From Streptomyces sp. TLI_171 (GTDB taxonomy: Bacteria; Actinomycetota; Actinomycetes; Streptomycetales; Streptomycetaceae): 64,000 nt of DNA. The notes under the pieces were generated by a model. The model was not told the DNA's origin. It saw only the letters and a list, made by a program, of their open reading frames with translations, and did no database searches. Within the stretch, counting starts at the first letter, position 1. Every line of letters begins with the position of its first letter. The DNA lies in NCBI RefSeq assembly GCF_003610255.1, contig NZ_RAPS01000001.1, forward strand, positions 2,294,001 through 2,358,000, read 5' to 3'. Positions 15,216-24,268 of the stretch are shown piece by piece. The position numbers and the translations under genes are program-made.

Positions 15216-15944
15216 CTACTGGCCGGCCGGCCCCCACAGCCGGTCGGTGCAGCGGGCGTAGGTGTCGCGCCAGTGCGGCCAGTGGCGGGCGGTCTCGTCG
15301 TCGCAGTCGGCGAGCAGCCGGTCGATCTGGACCGGGTCGACGCCTTCGAGCAGCCACACCAGGGCGTCGGACGGGGCCGGGCCGTCGGCGAAGCGCAGCA
15401 GGTCGAGCAGTTCGGGCAGGGTGCCGATCCGGGATCCGGGCCGGAAGACGCCCGCCATCCTCGGCAGCAGCTGGCGCTCCTCGATCCGCAGGTGGGTCTC
15501 CACCCGGGCGGCGAGCTCCTCGACGGCGTAGGAGACCGGCCAGGAGCTGGCGGGGTCGCGGGTGGCGATGCCGACCAGGGTGGTGGTGCGGGTGAAGCAC
15601 TGGTCGAGGTTGTGGTGGTCGGACTCCAGCCAGTTGAGCAGCAGCCGCAGTTCGGGTGCGAAGCGGCGCAGCAGCGGCCACAGCCGGGTGTCCTGCTGCT
15701 CGTGGTGGCAGGTGACCATGGCGGTGACGAAGTCCCAGTGCCGCTTGAGCGCCTGGGCGCCCTCGAAGTCCTCGGGCTGGAGCAGGCGCAGGGCCTGCGG
15801 GAGGCGGGCGAGATCGCGCCGGACGGCGGCGTGCACCAGGCGCAGTCCGGCGAACGGGATGGGCTCGACCGCCGGGGCGGCGGGCTTCTCGCCCCGCGGG
15901 GCGGGAACGGTCGCGGGGCCTACGGGCAGCAGGTGGCGGGACAT
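15216..15944 (-). CDS. hemerythrin HHE-domain protein
   Basis: 242 residues. A four-helix hemerythrin-like domain is marked by His/Glu pairs on successive helices: LVHAAVRRDL, CHHEQQDTRLWP, ESDHHNLDQ and ETHLRIEERQLLPRM. These residues are the expected di-iron ligands. Such bacterial proteins sense or bind O2, NO or iron, or act in oxidative stress; the specific role is not evident. A C-terminal segment of about 70 residues (VWLLEGVDPVQIDRLL ... RDTYARCTDRLWG) follows. Upstream, 15945-16127 holds no further gene. Confidence 0.88.
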   Translation of the reverse strand: MSRHLLPVGPATVPAPRGEKPAAPAVEPIPFAGLRLVHAAVRRDLARLPQALRLLQPEDFEGAQALKRHWDFVTAMVTCHHEQQDTRLWPLLRRFAPELRLLLNWLESDHHNLDQCFTRTTTLVGIATRDPASSWPVSYAVEELAARVETHLRIEERQLLPRMAGVFRPGSRIGTLPELLDLLRFADGPAPSDALVWLLEGVDPVQIDRLLADCDDETARHWPHWRDTYARCTDRLWGPAGQ

Positions 15945-16127
15945 GGCGCTCTCTTCACGACTGGCTGGGGCTGGCCGGAGCGGGGGCCGCGGTGCGGCAC
16001 CCCGGTCCAGTTCTCCGGTCCACGGCTCCAGGGTGGTGACACTTCATCAGGGGCGAATGAACGACCGATTGATGTGCAGGTCAGAGCGTTTTCGGGACGA
16101 CCGGAGCCGGAATCGGACCGGCTGCGG

Positions 16128-17159
16128 TCAGTCGGACTCGGGCCCGGCAGTGTTCGCGGTGAGCCACTGCAGGGTGGTGGGGATCATCTTCTTGAAGTCG
16201 GAGGTGAGGTGCTTGCCGCCGGGCTGCTCGTAGTACTCGACGGTGGTGGGCGCCTTGGCCTTGGCCACCCAGTTCTTCACCAGCTTGATCTCGTACGCGT
16301 TGGCGCCGCCCGCGGTGGCGAGCATCTTCACGTCGGCGGTGCCCGCCCCGATCAGCTGGTCGGGGCTGTTGGCCAGCCGCTCCTGCTCGTGGCCCTTCCA
16401 GAGCGGCGAGTCGGGGTTCCAGTAGCCGTCGATCGGCACCGCGGCCCGGAACACGTCCGGGTGCTGCAGGGCGAGCTTGGCGCTGCAGAACGCGCCGGTG
16501 GAGGCGCCCATCACCGCCCAGCCGTCGCGGCCCTTGACGGTGCGGAAGTTGGCCCGGACGAAGTCCGGGACGTCCTGCGACATCCAGGTGCCGATCTTCG
16601 GCTGGCCGGGGATGTCGGCGCACTCCAGCGCCTTGGACTCGTTGGAGTCCAGGTTCTGCACCGGCATGATCATGATGAACGGGTGCGCCTTGCCCTCGGC
16701 GACCAGCTGCTGGTCGACCTCCTGGATCGGCAGCTGGTTGTCGGTCCAGGTGTTGTAGCCGGCGCTCTGCCCGCCCGCGTACAGCGTGAGCACCGGGAAG
16801 CCGGTCTTCGCGTACTTGGGATCGTTGTACTGCGGCGGCAGCCAGACCCAGACCTTGCCGCTCACCCCGGACTTGGCGCCGGTCACGGTGGTCATCAGGA
16901 TCGGCCCGGCCGAGGTGTCGCGGGCCTTGGCGAACTGCGCGGCCGGGCCGGTCGGCATCAGCACCTTGGACGGCTTGGGCGGCGGCGGGGTGCTGGTGGC
17001 GGCGGCGGGGCCGGAGGCACGGCCGGCGGAGATCGCCGCCTTGGCGTCGTTCGCGCCGGAGCCGCCGCCGCCGCACGCGGCGAGCGGGACGGCGAGGGCG
17101 AGCAGGGCGACGGCCGCCAGCGGGCGGCGGGCGGCGGCGGGGTGGGGCTGCGGCAGCAC
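16128..17159 (-). CDS. secreted esterase/hydrolase lipoprotein (antigen 85-like alpha/beta fold)
   Basis: 343 residues from GTG 17159, chosen because GGAGAG lies 7 bp upstream and the signal peptide then has normal length; an ATG 25 codons upstream would give an unusually long leader. The lipobox is VPLAAC, followed by a Gly/Ser and Pro-rich tether. The alpha/beta-hydrolase esterase domain has the nucleophile elbow GASTGA and a C-terminal His in GGKHLTSDF, with an Asp in between. Related proteins include esterase D and mycolyltransferase-like enzymes. It should act at the cell surface; the substrate is unknown. Confidence 0.82.
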   Translation of the reverse strand: MLPQPHPAAARRPLAAVALLALAVPLAACGGGGSGANDAKAAISAGRASGPAAATSTPPPPKPSKVLMPTGPAAQFAKARDTSAGPILMTTVTGAKSGVSGKVWVWLPPQYNDPKYAKTGFPVLTLYAGGQSAGYNTWTDNQLPIQEVDQQLVAEGKAHPFIMIMPVQNLDSNESKALECADIPGQPKIGTWMSQDVPDFVRANFRTVKGRDGWAVMGASTGAFCSAKLALQHPDVFRAAVPIDGYWNPDSPLWKGHEQERLANSPDQLIGAGTADVKMLATAGGANAYEIKLVKNWVAKAKAPTTVEYYEQPGGKHLTSDFKKMIPTTLQWLTANTAGPESD

Positions 17160-17468
17160 GGTCGGTCTCTCCGGGCGGGGGCCGAGGCCCTGGTCAGTGG
17201 CGGTCCGGGGCGGCCGCGCACTGGTCACCGGCATCCCCGGGATCGGCCCGCCGCCGCAAACGGTGCGAACGTCCGGCCATCCGGGATCCTATGACGTGCG
17301 CGCCCCGCGCCCGGTTGCGGCAGGGCGAACAACCCGCCGGTCGGCGGGGGTCGTTCCGGCCGGTCGGCGGGGGTCGCGACGCGGGCGGGCTTGGAGGGTC
17401 CTCCTACTGACGGCGCGCCACCGCCCGGCGATCATGGAGGTCTCCGAACTCTCCCGAGGAGCGTGCGC
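17160..17468. other. divergent intergenic region, 309 bp
   Basis: Lies between the esterase (minus) and an SDR (plus). I see no gene. CCGGTCGGCGGGGGTCG occurs twice as a direct repeat (17337-17353 and 17360-17376, period 23). The ribosome-binding site GAGGAG for the SDR is at its right end. Confidence 0.6.
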
Positions 17469-18215
17469 GTGTCCCAGCAGGTTGCCGTGATCACCGGGGC
17501 GGGCAGCGGCGTCGGCCGCGCCGTGGCCCGCGAACTCGCCTCGACCGGCTGGCGGTTGGCGCTGGTGGGCCGCCGCGCCGAGCCGCTGGCGGAGACCGCC
17601 GCCGGGCTCGACCCGGAACGGGCCCTGGTGCTGCCCGCCGACGTCACCGACGAGCCGCAGGTGGAGGCGGTGTTCGACGCCGCCGCCGCGCAGTTCGGCC
17701 GGATCGACCTGCTGTTCAACAACGCCGGCCGGTTCGGCCCGTCCGCCCCGGTCGAGGAGGTGGCCGCGGCCGACTGGCGGGCCGTGGTGGACGTCAACCT
17801 GACCGGCGCGTTCCTGTGTGCGCGCGCCGCGTTCCGCCGGATGAAGGACCAGCGCCCGCAGGGCGGACGCATCGTCAACAACGGGTCGATCTCGGCGCAC
17901 GTGCCGCGCCCGCACGCGATCGCCTACACCGCGACCAAGCACGCGATCACCGGCCTGACCAGGGCCCTGTCACTGGAGGGTCGCCCGTACCGGATCGCCT
18001 GCGGGCAGCTCGACATCGGCAACGCGGCCACCGACATGACGGCGGCGATGAGCGCCGGGGTGCGGCAGGCGGACGGCCGGGTCGCCCCGGAGCCGACCAT
18101 GGACGTGGCGGACGTGGCCCGGACGGTGCGTCACATGGCGGAGCTGCCGCTGGAGGCGAACGTGCAGTTCGCGACGGTGATGGCCACCGCGATGCCGTAC
18201 ATCGGCCGGGGCTGA
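17469..18215 (+). CDS. short-chain dehydrogenase/reductase
   Basis: 248 residues from GTG 17469, which has GAGGAG seven bases upstream; an in-frame GTG at 17463 is too close to that site. Motifs: [12 protein letters not shown] (glycine motif), LVGRRAEPL (Arg after strand 2, NADP(H) type), NNAGRFGP, catalytic Ser in NNGSIS and [10 protein letters not shown] (YxxxK). The C-terminus MPYIGRG is typical of a family of actinobacterial oxidoreductases. No neighbouring gene indicates a pathway. Confidence 0.9.
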   Translation: MSQQVAVITGAGSGVGRAVARELASTGWRLALVGRRAEPLAETAAGLDPERALVLPADVTDEPQVEAVFDAAAAQFGRIDLLFNNAGRFGPSAPVEEVAAADWRAVVDVNLTGAFLCARAAFRRMKDQRPQGGRIVNNGSISAHVPRPHAIAYTATKHAITGLTRALSLEGRPYRIACGQLDIGNAATDMTAAMSAGVRQADGRVAPEPTMDVADVARTVRHMAELPLEANVQFATVMATAMPYIGRG

Positions 18216-18234
18216 GCGGTCCTGCCGGAAGCCC

Positions 18235-18474
18235 TCACTCGTCGTGGGAGTACCGGTACCGCGGCCGGGACCCGTCCGGGTCGTAGCGGTACACGCTGGT
18301 GGTGGGCCACTGCTCGCCGCGCGCCGGGTCGGGGAGTTCGGCGCGCAGCACCATCCGCAACGAGGGCGGCGGCGCGCTGGGCCGGACCCTCTTCAGGTGT
18401 CCGTCCCAGCGGCCGCCGCAGAGTTCGACGTCCAGGATGGGGGTGTGGGGGTGGGTGGGGGTGGTGGTGCTCAC
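18235..18474 (-). CDS. small conserved protein, paralog of the one at 60737
   Basis: 79 residues from GTG 18474. It shares a GGxxDGxxxxxR core and a C-terminal VYRYDPDGSRPRYRYSHDE pattern with the 73-residue protein at 60737-60958 (IGGPLDGR ... YRRAKEYHPKGRFRWRYEYDD). No function is known to me. The start is uncertain: an ATG at 18531 would lie inside the hairpins that follow the amylase gene, so the later GTG is preferred although its ribosome-binding site is weak. It is convergent with the SDR (19 bp between stops). Confidence 0.65.
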   Translation of the reverse strand: MSTTTPTHPHTPILDVELCGGRWDGHLKRVRPSAPPPSLRMVLRAELPDPARGEQWPTTSVYRYDPDGSRPRYRYSHDE

Positions 18475-18501
18475 CCGGCCGATGCTTGCACCTGCCGGGT
18501 G

Positions 18502-18554
18502 TCCCGGCTCCTCCCGGAGCCGGGATTCCATCCCTTCGGGCGGTTTGACCGCCC
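18502..18554 (-). terminator. tandem hairpins downstream of the amylase gene
   Basis: GGGCGGT/ACCGCCC (18538-18554, 3-nt loop) and TCCCGGCTCC/GGAGCCGGGA (18502-18525, 4-nt loop) lie 30-80 bp after the amylase stop in the direction of transcription. Confidence 0.6.
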
Positions 18555-18584
18555 GGCCCGTGACCTAGCGGGCCTGACGTCGAC

Positions 18585-20717
18585 TCAGCTTCTCCACGTG
18601 TCGCTCAGCGCGACCTTCCCGCCGGCCGGGACGGTGGCGGTGCGGTTGGCGCCGCTCTCCCAGGTGACGTTCCCGGCGGCGTCCTTGCGGATGTACTTGT
18701 ACTCGAAGGCGGTTCCGGCGGCCATCGCCACGTCCAGCTTCCAGACCGGGTAGCCGGCCGAGGAGAGCGGCAGGGCGCTCGCCGGGGCCCAGTTGCCGAG
18801 GGCGGCGTTGTTGCCGACCACGTAGATGTTCTGGCCGACCGCGGTGGTGGCGTTCACCGCGAAGGAGGCGCCGGAGGCGGTGGAACCGGCCGTCGGGGTC
18901 GGGCCGGCCGTGGGCGTGCTGGTGGCGCACGGGTCGCCGCTGCCGGTCACGCCGTCCTTGACGGTGACGCTCCCGCTGCCCAGCGCGTAGTTGGCGCTGT
19001 TGTTGTTGTCCCAGGTGCCGGAGCCGTTGTTGAAGGTGGCCGCGAGGCCGGAGGCGGCGCCCAGGTCGGCGGTGTACTTGACCCAGCCGGTGCAGGCGGC
19101 GGTCATCGCGACGCCGGGGACGGTGGTCCAGGTGCCGCCGGTGGGCGCGTAGTGCAGGTAGTACGCCGACCAGTTCTTGTCGGTCGAGTAGAAGACCGTG
19201 GCGCTGTTGCCGGCGCTGGTCGGCGACGCCGACGGGGAGGCCGAGGCGGACGGGGAGGCCGGGGCGGACGGGGTCGGCGAGGCGGTGGCGCCGCCGCCGG
19301 CTCCGACGTAGATCGCGACCGCGTCGCCGGCGGCGACGGTGGCGGTGAACCTGCCGTCCGAGCCGACGGTGTAGGTCGGGCCGGAGCAGCCGCCGCTCAC
19401 CGGGTCGCCGTGCTGGACGTCGCAGTAGACGCCGGCCGGCAGCGAGGTCTGGAAGGTCTGGGTGATCGAGCCGGACTCCCGGTTGATCGCCACGTAGCCC
19501 TTGTCGCCGCGGCCGAAGCCGATCGCGTTGTTGCCGTTGGACCACCAGTTGGTGATGCCGGTGCCGGAGACCGCGTTGCGGAAGCCGACCATGTTGGCGA
19601 CCTGCCGCCAGGCGTGGGTGCAGTTCCAGCCGTCCTGGTAGCAGGCGTTGACGGCGCCGCCGTTCGGCGGGCCGTCGTCGTTGGAGCTGAAGGCGTAGCC
19701 GGAGTACACGTTCGGCGAGCCGTACGGGTTGGCCAGCAGGAAGACGTTGGCCAGCGTGTAGGCGGAGCCGTACTTGTAGTTCAGGGTCGAGCCGTTGCGC
19801 TCGGTGTCCCAGTTGTCGACGAAGGTGCGGGCCTGCGCGGAGCCGAGCAGCCCGCTGCCCCAGCTCTGCAGGTCGGAGATCCTGCCGCCGTTGAAGGCGC
19901 TCTTCAGCCAGGTCGCGGAGCGGAACTCGTCGACGTCGCCGTTGCCGGTGTACTCGGAGGGCTGGACGGCCTCGCCCGCGCCGTAGATGACCTCCTGCAC
20001 CCAGTAGGCGTTCGGGTTGCTCGTCTTCGACTTGATGCCGGCCAGGTCGCCGGCGGCGATGTGCTTGGCCGCGTCGATCCGGAAGCCGTCCACGCCGAGG
20101 GTGAGCAGGTCGTTCAGGTAGTTGGCGATGGTCTGCTGCACGTAGGTCGAGCCGGTGTTCAGGTCGGACAGGCCGACCAGTTCGCAGTTCTGGACGTTGG
20201 ACCGGTCGCCGTAGTTGCTGATCTGGGTCCGGCAGGAGTGGAAGTCCTGGTCCTGGAAGTAACCCGGGTAGGTGTACTTGGTGTAGGCGGTGCCGCCGGT
20301 GCCGGTGCCGCTGCCCGCGCTCATGTGGTTGATCACCGAGTCGGCGATCACCTTGACGCCCGCGGCGTGGCAGGTGTTGACCATGTTCTGGAAGGAGGTG
20401 CGGTCGCCGAGCCGGCCGGCGATCTTGTAGCTGACGGGCTGGTAGGAGGTCCACCACTGGGCGCCCTGGATGTGTTCCTGGGGCGGGGAGACCTCGACGA
20501 AGCCGTAGCCCTGGGGGCCGAGGGTGTCGGTGCAGGCCTTGGCCACCGAGTCGAACTTCCACTCGAACAGGGTGGCGGTGACGTCCTTGCTGCCCGGCGG
20601 GGTCGCCGTGGCGGTCGGCGCGAGCGTGAGGCCGGCGCCGACCGAGAGGCCGAGCGCGGCGAGCGCGGTGGTGGCAGCGGCGAGACGCCGTCTGCGCACG
20701 GGGGCGGAGGTGGGCAC
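18585..20717 (-). CDS. secreted alpha-amylase, GH13 with CBM25 and CBM20
   Basis: 710 residues from GTG 20717, with AGGAG seven bases upstream. The signal peptide has an arginine cluster ([17 protein letters not shown]) and ends near TATA. The GH13 domain carries the nucleophile Asp near 215 ([10 protein letters not shown]), the acid Glu near 242 (QEVIYG) and the third Asp near 304 (FVDNWDTER). A Ser/Pro/Ala linker precedes a CBM25-like module ([17 protein letters not shown]) and a C-terminal CBM20 ([14 protein letters not shown] ... FEYKYIRKD). It should hydrolyse alpha-1,4 bonds of raw starch outside the cell. The promoter region carries TCTTGCAG repeats. Confidence 0.93.
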   Translation of the reverse strand: MPTSAPVRRRRLAAATTALAALGLSVGAGLTLAPTATATPPGSKDVTATLFEWKFDSVAKACTDTLGPQGYGFVEVSPPQEHIQGAQWWTSYQPVSYKIAGRLGDRTSFQNMVNTCHAAGVKVIADSVINHMSAGSGTGTGGTAYTKYTYPGYFQDQDFHSCRTQISNYGDRSNVQNCELVGLSDLNTGSTYVQQTIANYLNDLLTLGVDGFRIDAAKHIAAGDLAGIKSKTSNPNAYWVQEVIYGAGEAVQPSEYTGNGDVDEFRSATWLKSAFNGGRISDLQSWGSGLLGSAQARTFVDNWDTERNGSTLNYKYGSAYTLANVFLLANPYGSPNVYSGYAFSSNDDGPPNGGAVNACYQDGWNCTHAWRQVANMVGFRNAVSGTGITNWWSNGNNAIGFGRGDKGYVAINRESGSITQTFQTSLPAGVYCDVQHGDPVSGGCSGPTYTVGSDGRFTATVAAGDAVAIYVGAGGGATASPTPSAPASPSASASPSASPTSAGNSATVFYSTDKNWSAYYLHYAPTGGTWTTVPGVAMTAACTGWVKYTADLGAASGLAATFNNGSGTWDNNNSANYALGSGSVTVKDGVTGSGDPCATSTPTAGPTPTAGSTASGASFAVNATTAVGQNIYVVGNNAALGNWAPASALPLSSAGYPVWKLDVAMAAGTAFEYKYIRKDAAGNVTWESGANRTATVPAGGKVALSDTWRS

Positions 20718-20836
20718 GGGAGCACTCCTGGGGGAAGCCCGCACCGCGGACGCAGGTCGCGGAACGGGAGGCGGCGGGGTGGGGGGGCCGCGACGGCGTG
20801 GGGTGGTGCCGTCAGTGCGACGAGGCGAGGGTCGCT

Positions 20837-20882
20837 TCTGCAAGACGCTGCAAGAGTGTTGAAACTTGCTGGAAACTTGCAG
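20837..20882 (-). promoter_or_regulatory. TTGCAG repeat cluster, MalR-type operator of the amylase gene
   Basis: On the plus strand TGCAAGA occurs at 20839 and 20849 (10-bp pitch) and ACTTGC at 20864 and 20875 (11-bp pitch), giving direct and inverted copies. LacI-family MalR/Reg1 of Streptomyces is known to act at similar repeats in amylase promoters; its identity here is inferred. A related pair is upstream of the pullulanase gene. Confidence 0.65.
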
Positions 20883-20955
20883 TGGCATGACCATAGGGTC
20901 CCTCCGGACACCCGTCAAGGGAGTCCGGAGGCCCGACCGGGCCCGAAAAGACGGG

Positions 20956-20999
20956 CGCGCCGGCCCGCGCTGACGGTTCGTCAACGGCGGACCGGCGCG
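20956..20999 (-). terminator. hairpin after the glycosyltransferase gene
   Basis: Outer arms CGCGCCGG (20956-20963) and CCGGCGCG (20992-20999) enclose an inner TGACG-GTT-CGTCA stem. It begins 11 bp past the stop at 21010 in the direction of transcription. Confidence 0.6.
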
Positions 21000-21009
21000 G
21001 CGGCAGGCC

Positions 21010-22182
21010 TCAGCCCAGCTGCTGCTCGATCAGGTCGCAGGCACGGGCGGTGCCGCCCTCGGTGGCCGCCCGGGCGGCCAGCTCCCGCGAGCGGACCGCC
21101 ACCGCCGGATCCGCGAGCAGGTCGGACAGCGCCGACCACAGCGCCTCCGGGGTGGCCTCCGCGGTGTCCAGCCGCCGGGCGACGCCGAGCTCGACCAGCC
21201 GGTCGGCGTTCATGAACTGCTCGGCGGCCTGCGGCACCGCGATCATCGGGACGCCCGCCAGCAGGCCCTCCCCGCAGCCGCCCATCCCGGCGTGCGTGAC
21301 GAAGGCGTCGGCCTGCGCCAGCACGGCCCGCTGCGGCACCCAGGGGTGCACCTCGACATTGGCCGGAACCTCACCCAGCTCGGCCGGGTCGGTGTACTTG
21401 CCGATCTGCAACACCACGTGCCACCCGGGGCGGCCGCCGAACGCCGCCAGGCAGTTGCGGTAGAACTCCGGCTGCCGGGTGAACGCCGAGCCGAGCGACA
21501 CCAGCAGCACCCGCTCGGCCCCGGCCGGGCGCTGCCAACTGCCCTGCTCGGCCCGCAGGTCGAAGCACGGCCCGACGAACTCGACGGCCTCCCGGTCGAC
21601 CTGCTCGGCGAACGGCTGCATCGCCTCGGTGATCATCGCCACCACCCGCGCGGGGCGGCCGGAGAACGCGTCCACGTCCGTGGTGGTGGCGCCGTTCTCG
21701 GCCAGCCAGCCGGCGAAGCGCTCGACGTACGCGTCGGCCCCGGGCAGCTGCTTCAGCTGGGCGCCGACCTGCTCCTCGTACCCGGCCCAGGCGACCATGG
21801 TCGGCGACAGCTGGACGATCGGCCGGCCCTGCTGCTCGGCCAGCGCCCGCGCCGCGTAGGCGCCGATGTCGTACAGGTAGACGTCGGCCGGGTCCGCGTC
21901 GTAGTGGGCGTGCAGCCCGGGCAGCATGGCGATCGCGTCCTCCAGGAAGACCCGCATGGCGCCGATGGCGTCCTCGGGCCAGTCGTGGTCGGCGACCGGG
22001 AGGGTGGAGGGGAGCGGGACCAGCTCGGCGCCGGTGGGCCCGATCAGCTCGGCGGCCGACGGGTCGTTGACGTACGTCACCCGGTGCCCGCGGGCGACGA
22101 GTTCGCGGATCACTTCGAGGCTGGGGCGGACGTGGCTGACGGCCGGGATGCCGATCATGGCGATGTGGGCGCGACGGGTCAT
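21010..22182 (-). CDS. macrolide-type glycosyltransferase (GT1, MGT/OleD-like)
   Basis: 390 residues. The GT-B fold is marked by an N-terminal [30 protein letters not shown] and a donor-binding region with [45 protein letters not shown] and [11 protein letters not shown] (the PSPG-like motif of the MGT family). Family members such as OleD and MgtA transfer glucose from UDP-glucose to macrolides and other acceptors, often for self-protection. No macrolide cluster is nearby. A 9-residue ORF and a hairpin upstream suggest translation-dependent induction, in keeping with antibiotic sensing. Confidence 0.88.
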   Translation of the reverse strand: MTRRAHIAMIGIPAVSHVRPSLEVIRELVARGHRVTYVNDPSAAELIGPTGAELVPLPSTLPVADHDWPEDAIGAMRVFLEDAIAMLPGLHAHYDADPADVYLYDIGAYAARALAEQQGRPIVQLSPTMVAWAGYEEQVGAQLKQLPGADAYVERFAGWLAENGATTTDVDAFSGRPARVVAMITEAMQPFAEQVDREAVEFVGPCFDLRAEQGSWQRPAGAERVLLVSLGSAFTRQPEFYRNCLAAFGGRPGWHVVLQIGKYTDPAELGEVPANVEVHPWVPQRAVLAQADAFVTHAGMGGCGEGLLAGVPMIAVPQAAEQFMNADRLVELGVARRLDTAEATPEALWSALSDLLADPAVAVRSRELAARAATEGGTARACDLIEQQLG

Positions 22183-22235
22183 GGGAGGACACCTGCTTCC
22201 GGTCTACGGGAGGAACGGGAACACACCGCCCCACC

Positions 22236-22255
22236 GGCGCGCCGTCGGGCGCGCC
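22236..22255 (-). promoter_or_regulatory. leader hairpin between uORF and glycosyltransferase gene
   Basis: GGCGCGCC (22236-22243) and GGCGCGCC (22248-22255) form an 8-bp stem with a 4-nt loop in the 115-nt leader. GGGGCAC/TGCCCC near 22278-22290 can form a competing stem closer to the uORF stop. Confidence 0.5.
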
Positions 22256-22297
22256 GGGCGGGCGGGACGCGTGGCTCGGGGCACTGCCCCGGCCGCG

Positions 22298-22327
22298 TCA
22301 GCCGTAGATCTGGTGGAAGAAGGACAT
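22298..22327 (-). CDS. leader peptide uORF before the glycosyltransferase gene
   Basis: ATG at 22327 encodes the nonapeptide MSFFHQIYG followed by TGA. Just upstream on the coding strand is GGTTAGGGT, a possible -10 box about six bases from the ATG, so the mRNA may be leaderless. The peptide is unusually rich in aromatic residues for this genome. The layout (short ORF, hairpins, resistance-type gene) resembles ribosome-stalling attenuators of erm and WhiB7-regulated genes. The peptide itself is unknown to me and expression is inferred. Confidence 0.5.
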   Translation of the reverse strand: MSFFHQIYG

Positions 22328-22381
22328 GCCGGGACCCTAACCCGGGCCGGCCGCGCCCGCATCCGAACAACGGACGCGGAA

Positions 22382-22411
22382 GGCCCCCGGGCGCGACAAC
22401 GCCAGGGGGCC
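22382..22411 (-). terminator. hairpin after amtB-glnK
   Basis: GGCCCCC (22382-22388) pairs with GGGGGCC (22405-22411), with an inner GCG/CGC step. It follows the glnK stop (22432) by 20 bp in the direction of transcription. A smaller dyad CTGACGG-C-CCGTCAG (22421-22435) overlaps the stop codon. Confidence 0.65.
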
Positions 22412-22431
22412 GAGGCCGTGCTGACGGCCCG

Positions 22432-24095
<1,664 letters not shown>

Positions 24096-24139
24096 TCCGG
24101 GAGTTTCGCCGGGCCGGATTTCGCTCCGCCGTCGTCGGT

Positions 24140-24173
24140 GTTTCGGCGGTGTTTCGTGTTGCCCGGGGGTTTC
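24140..24173 (-). promoter_or_regulatory. candidate GlnR box upstream of amtB
   Basis: On the plus strand GTTTC (24140) N6 GTTTC (24151) N2 GTTGC (24158) N6 GTTTC (24169). Read on the coding strand this gives GAAAC half-sites at 11-bp pitch in two pairs. The GlnR consensus is gTnAC-n6-GaAAC repeats; the GAAAC halves fit well, the gTnAC halves do not. Confidence 0.5.
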
Positions 24174-24221
24174 CGGAATCTCACCGTTCGGACATCCGCG
24201 CGCACGGAGCCGGACGTGCCG

Positions 24222-24252
24222 GGGCCCGGCAGCCGGAGCGGCTGCCGGGCCC
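24222..24252 (-). terminator. strong hairpin after the metalloprotease gene
   Basis: GGGCCCGGCAGCC (24222-24234) and its exact complement (24240-24252) form a 13-bp stem with a 5-nt loop, 16 bp past the protease stop. Confidence 0.8.
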
Positions 24253-24268
24253 GGTCCCTGAGGGTGGG

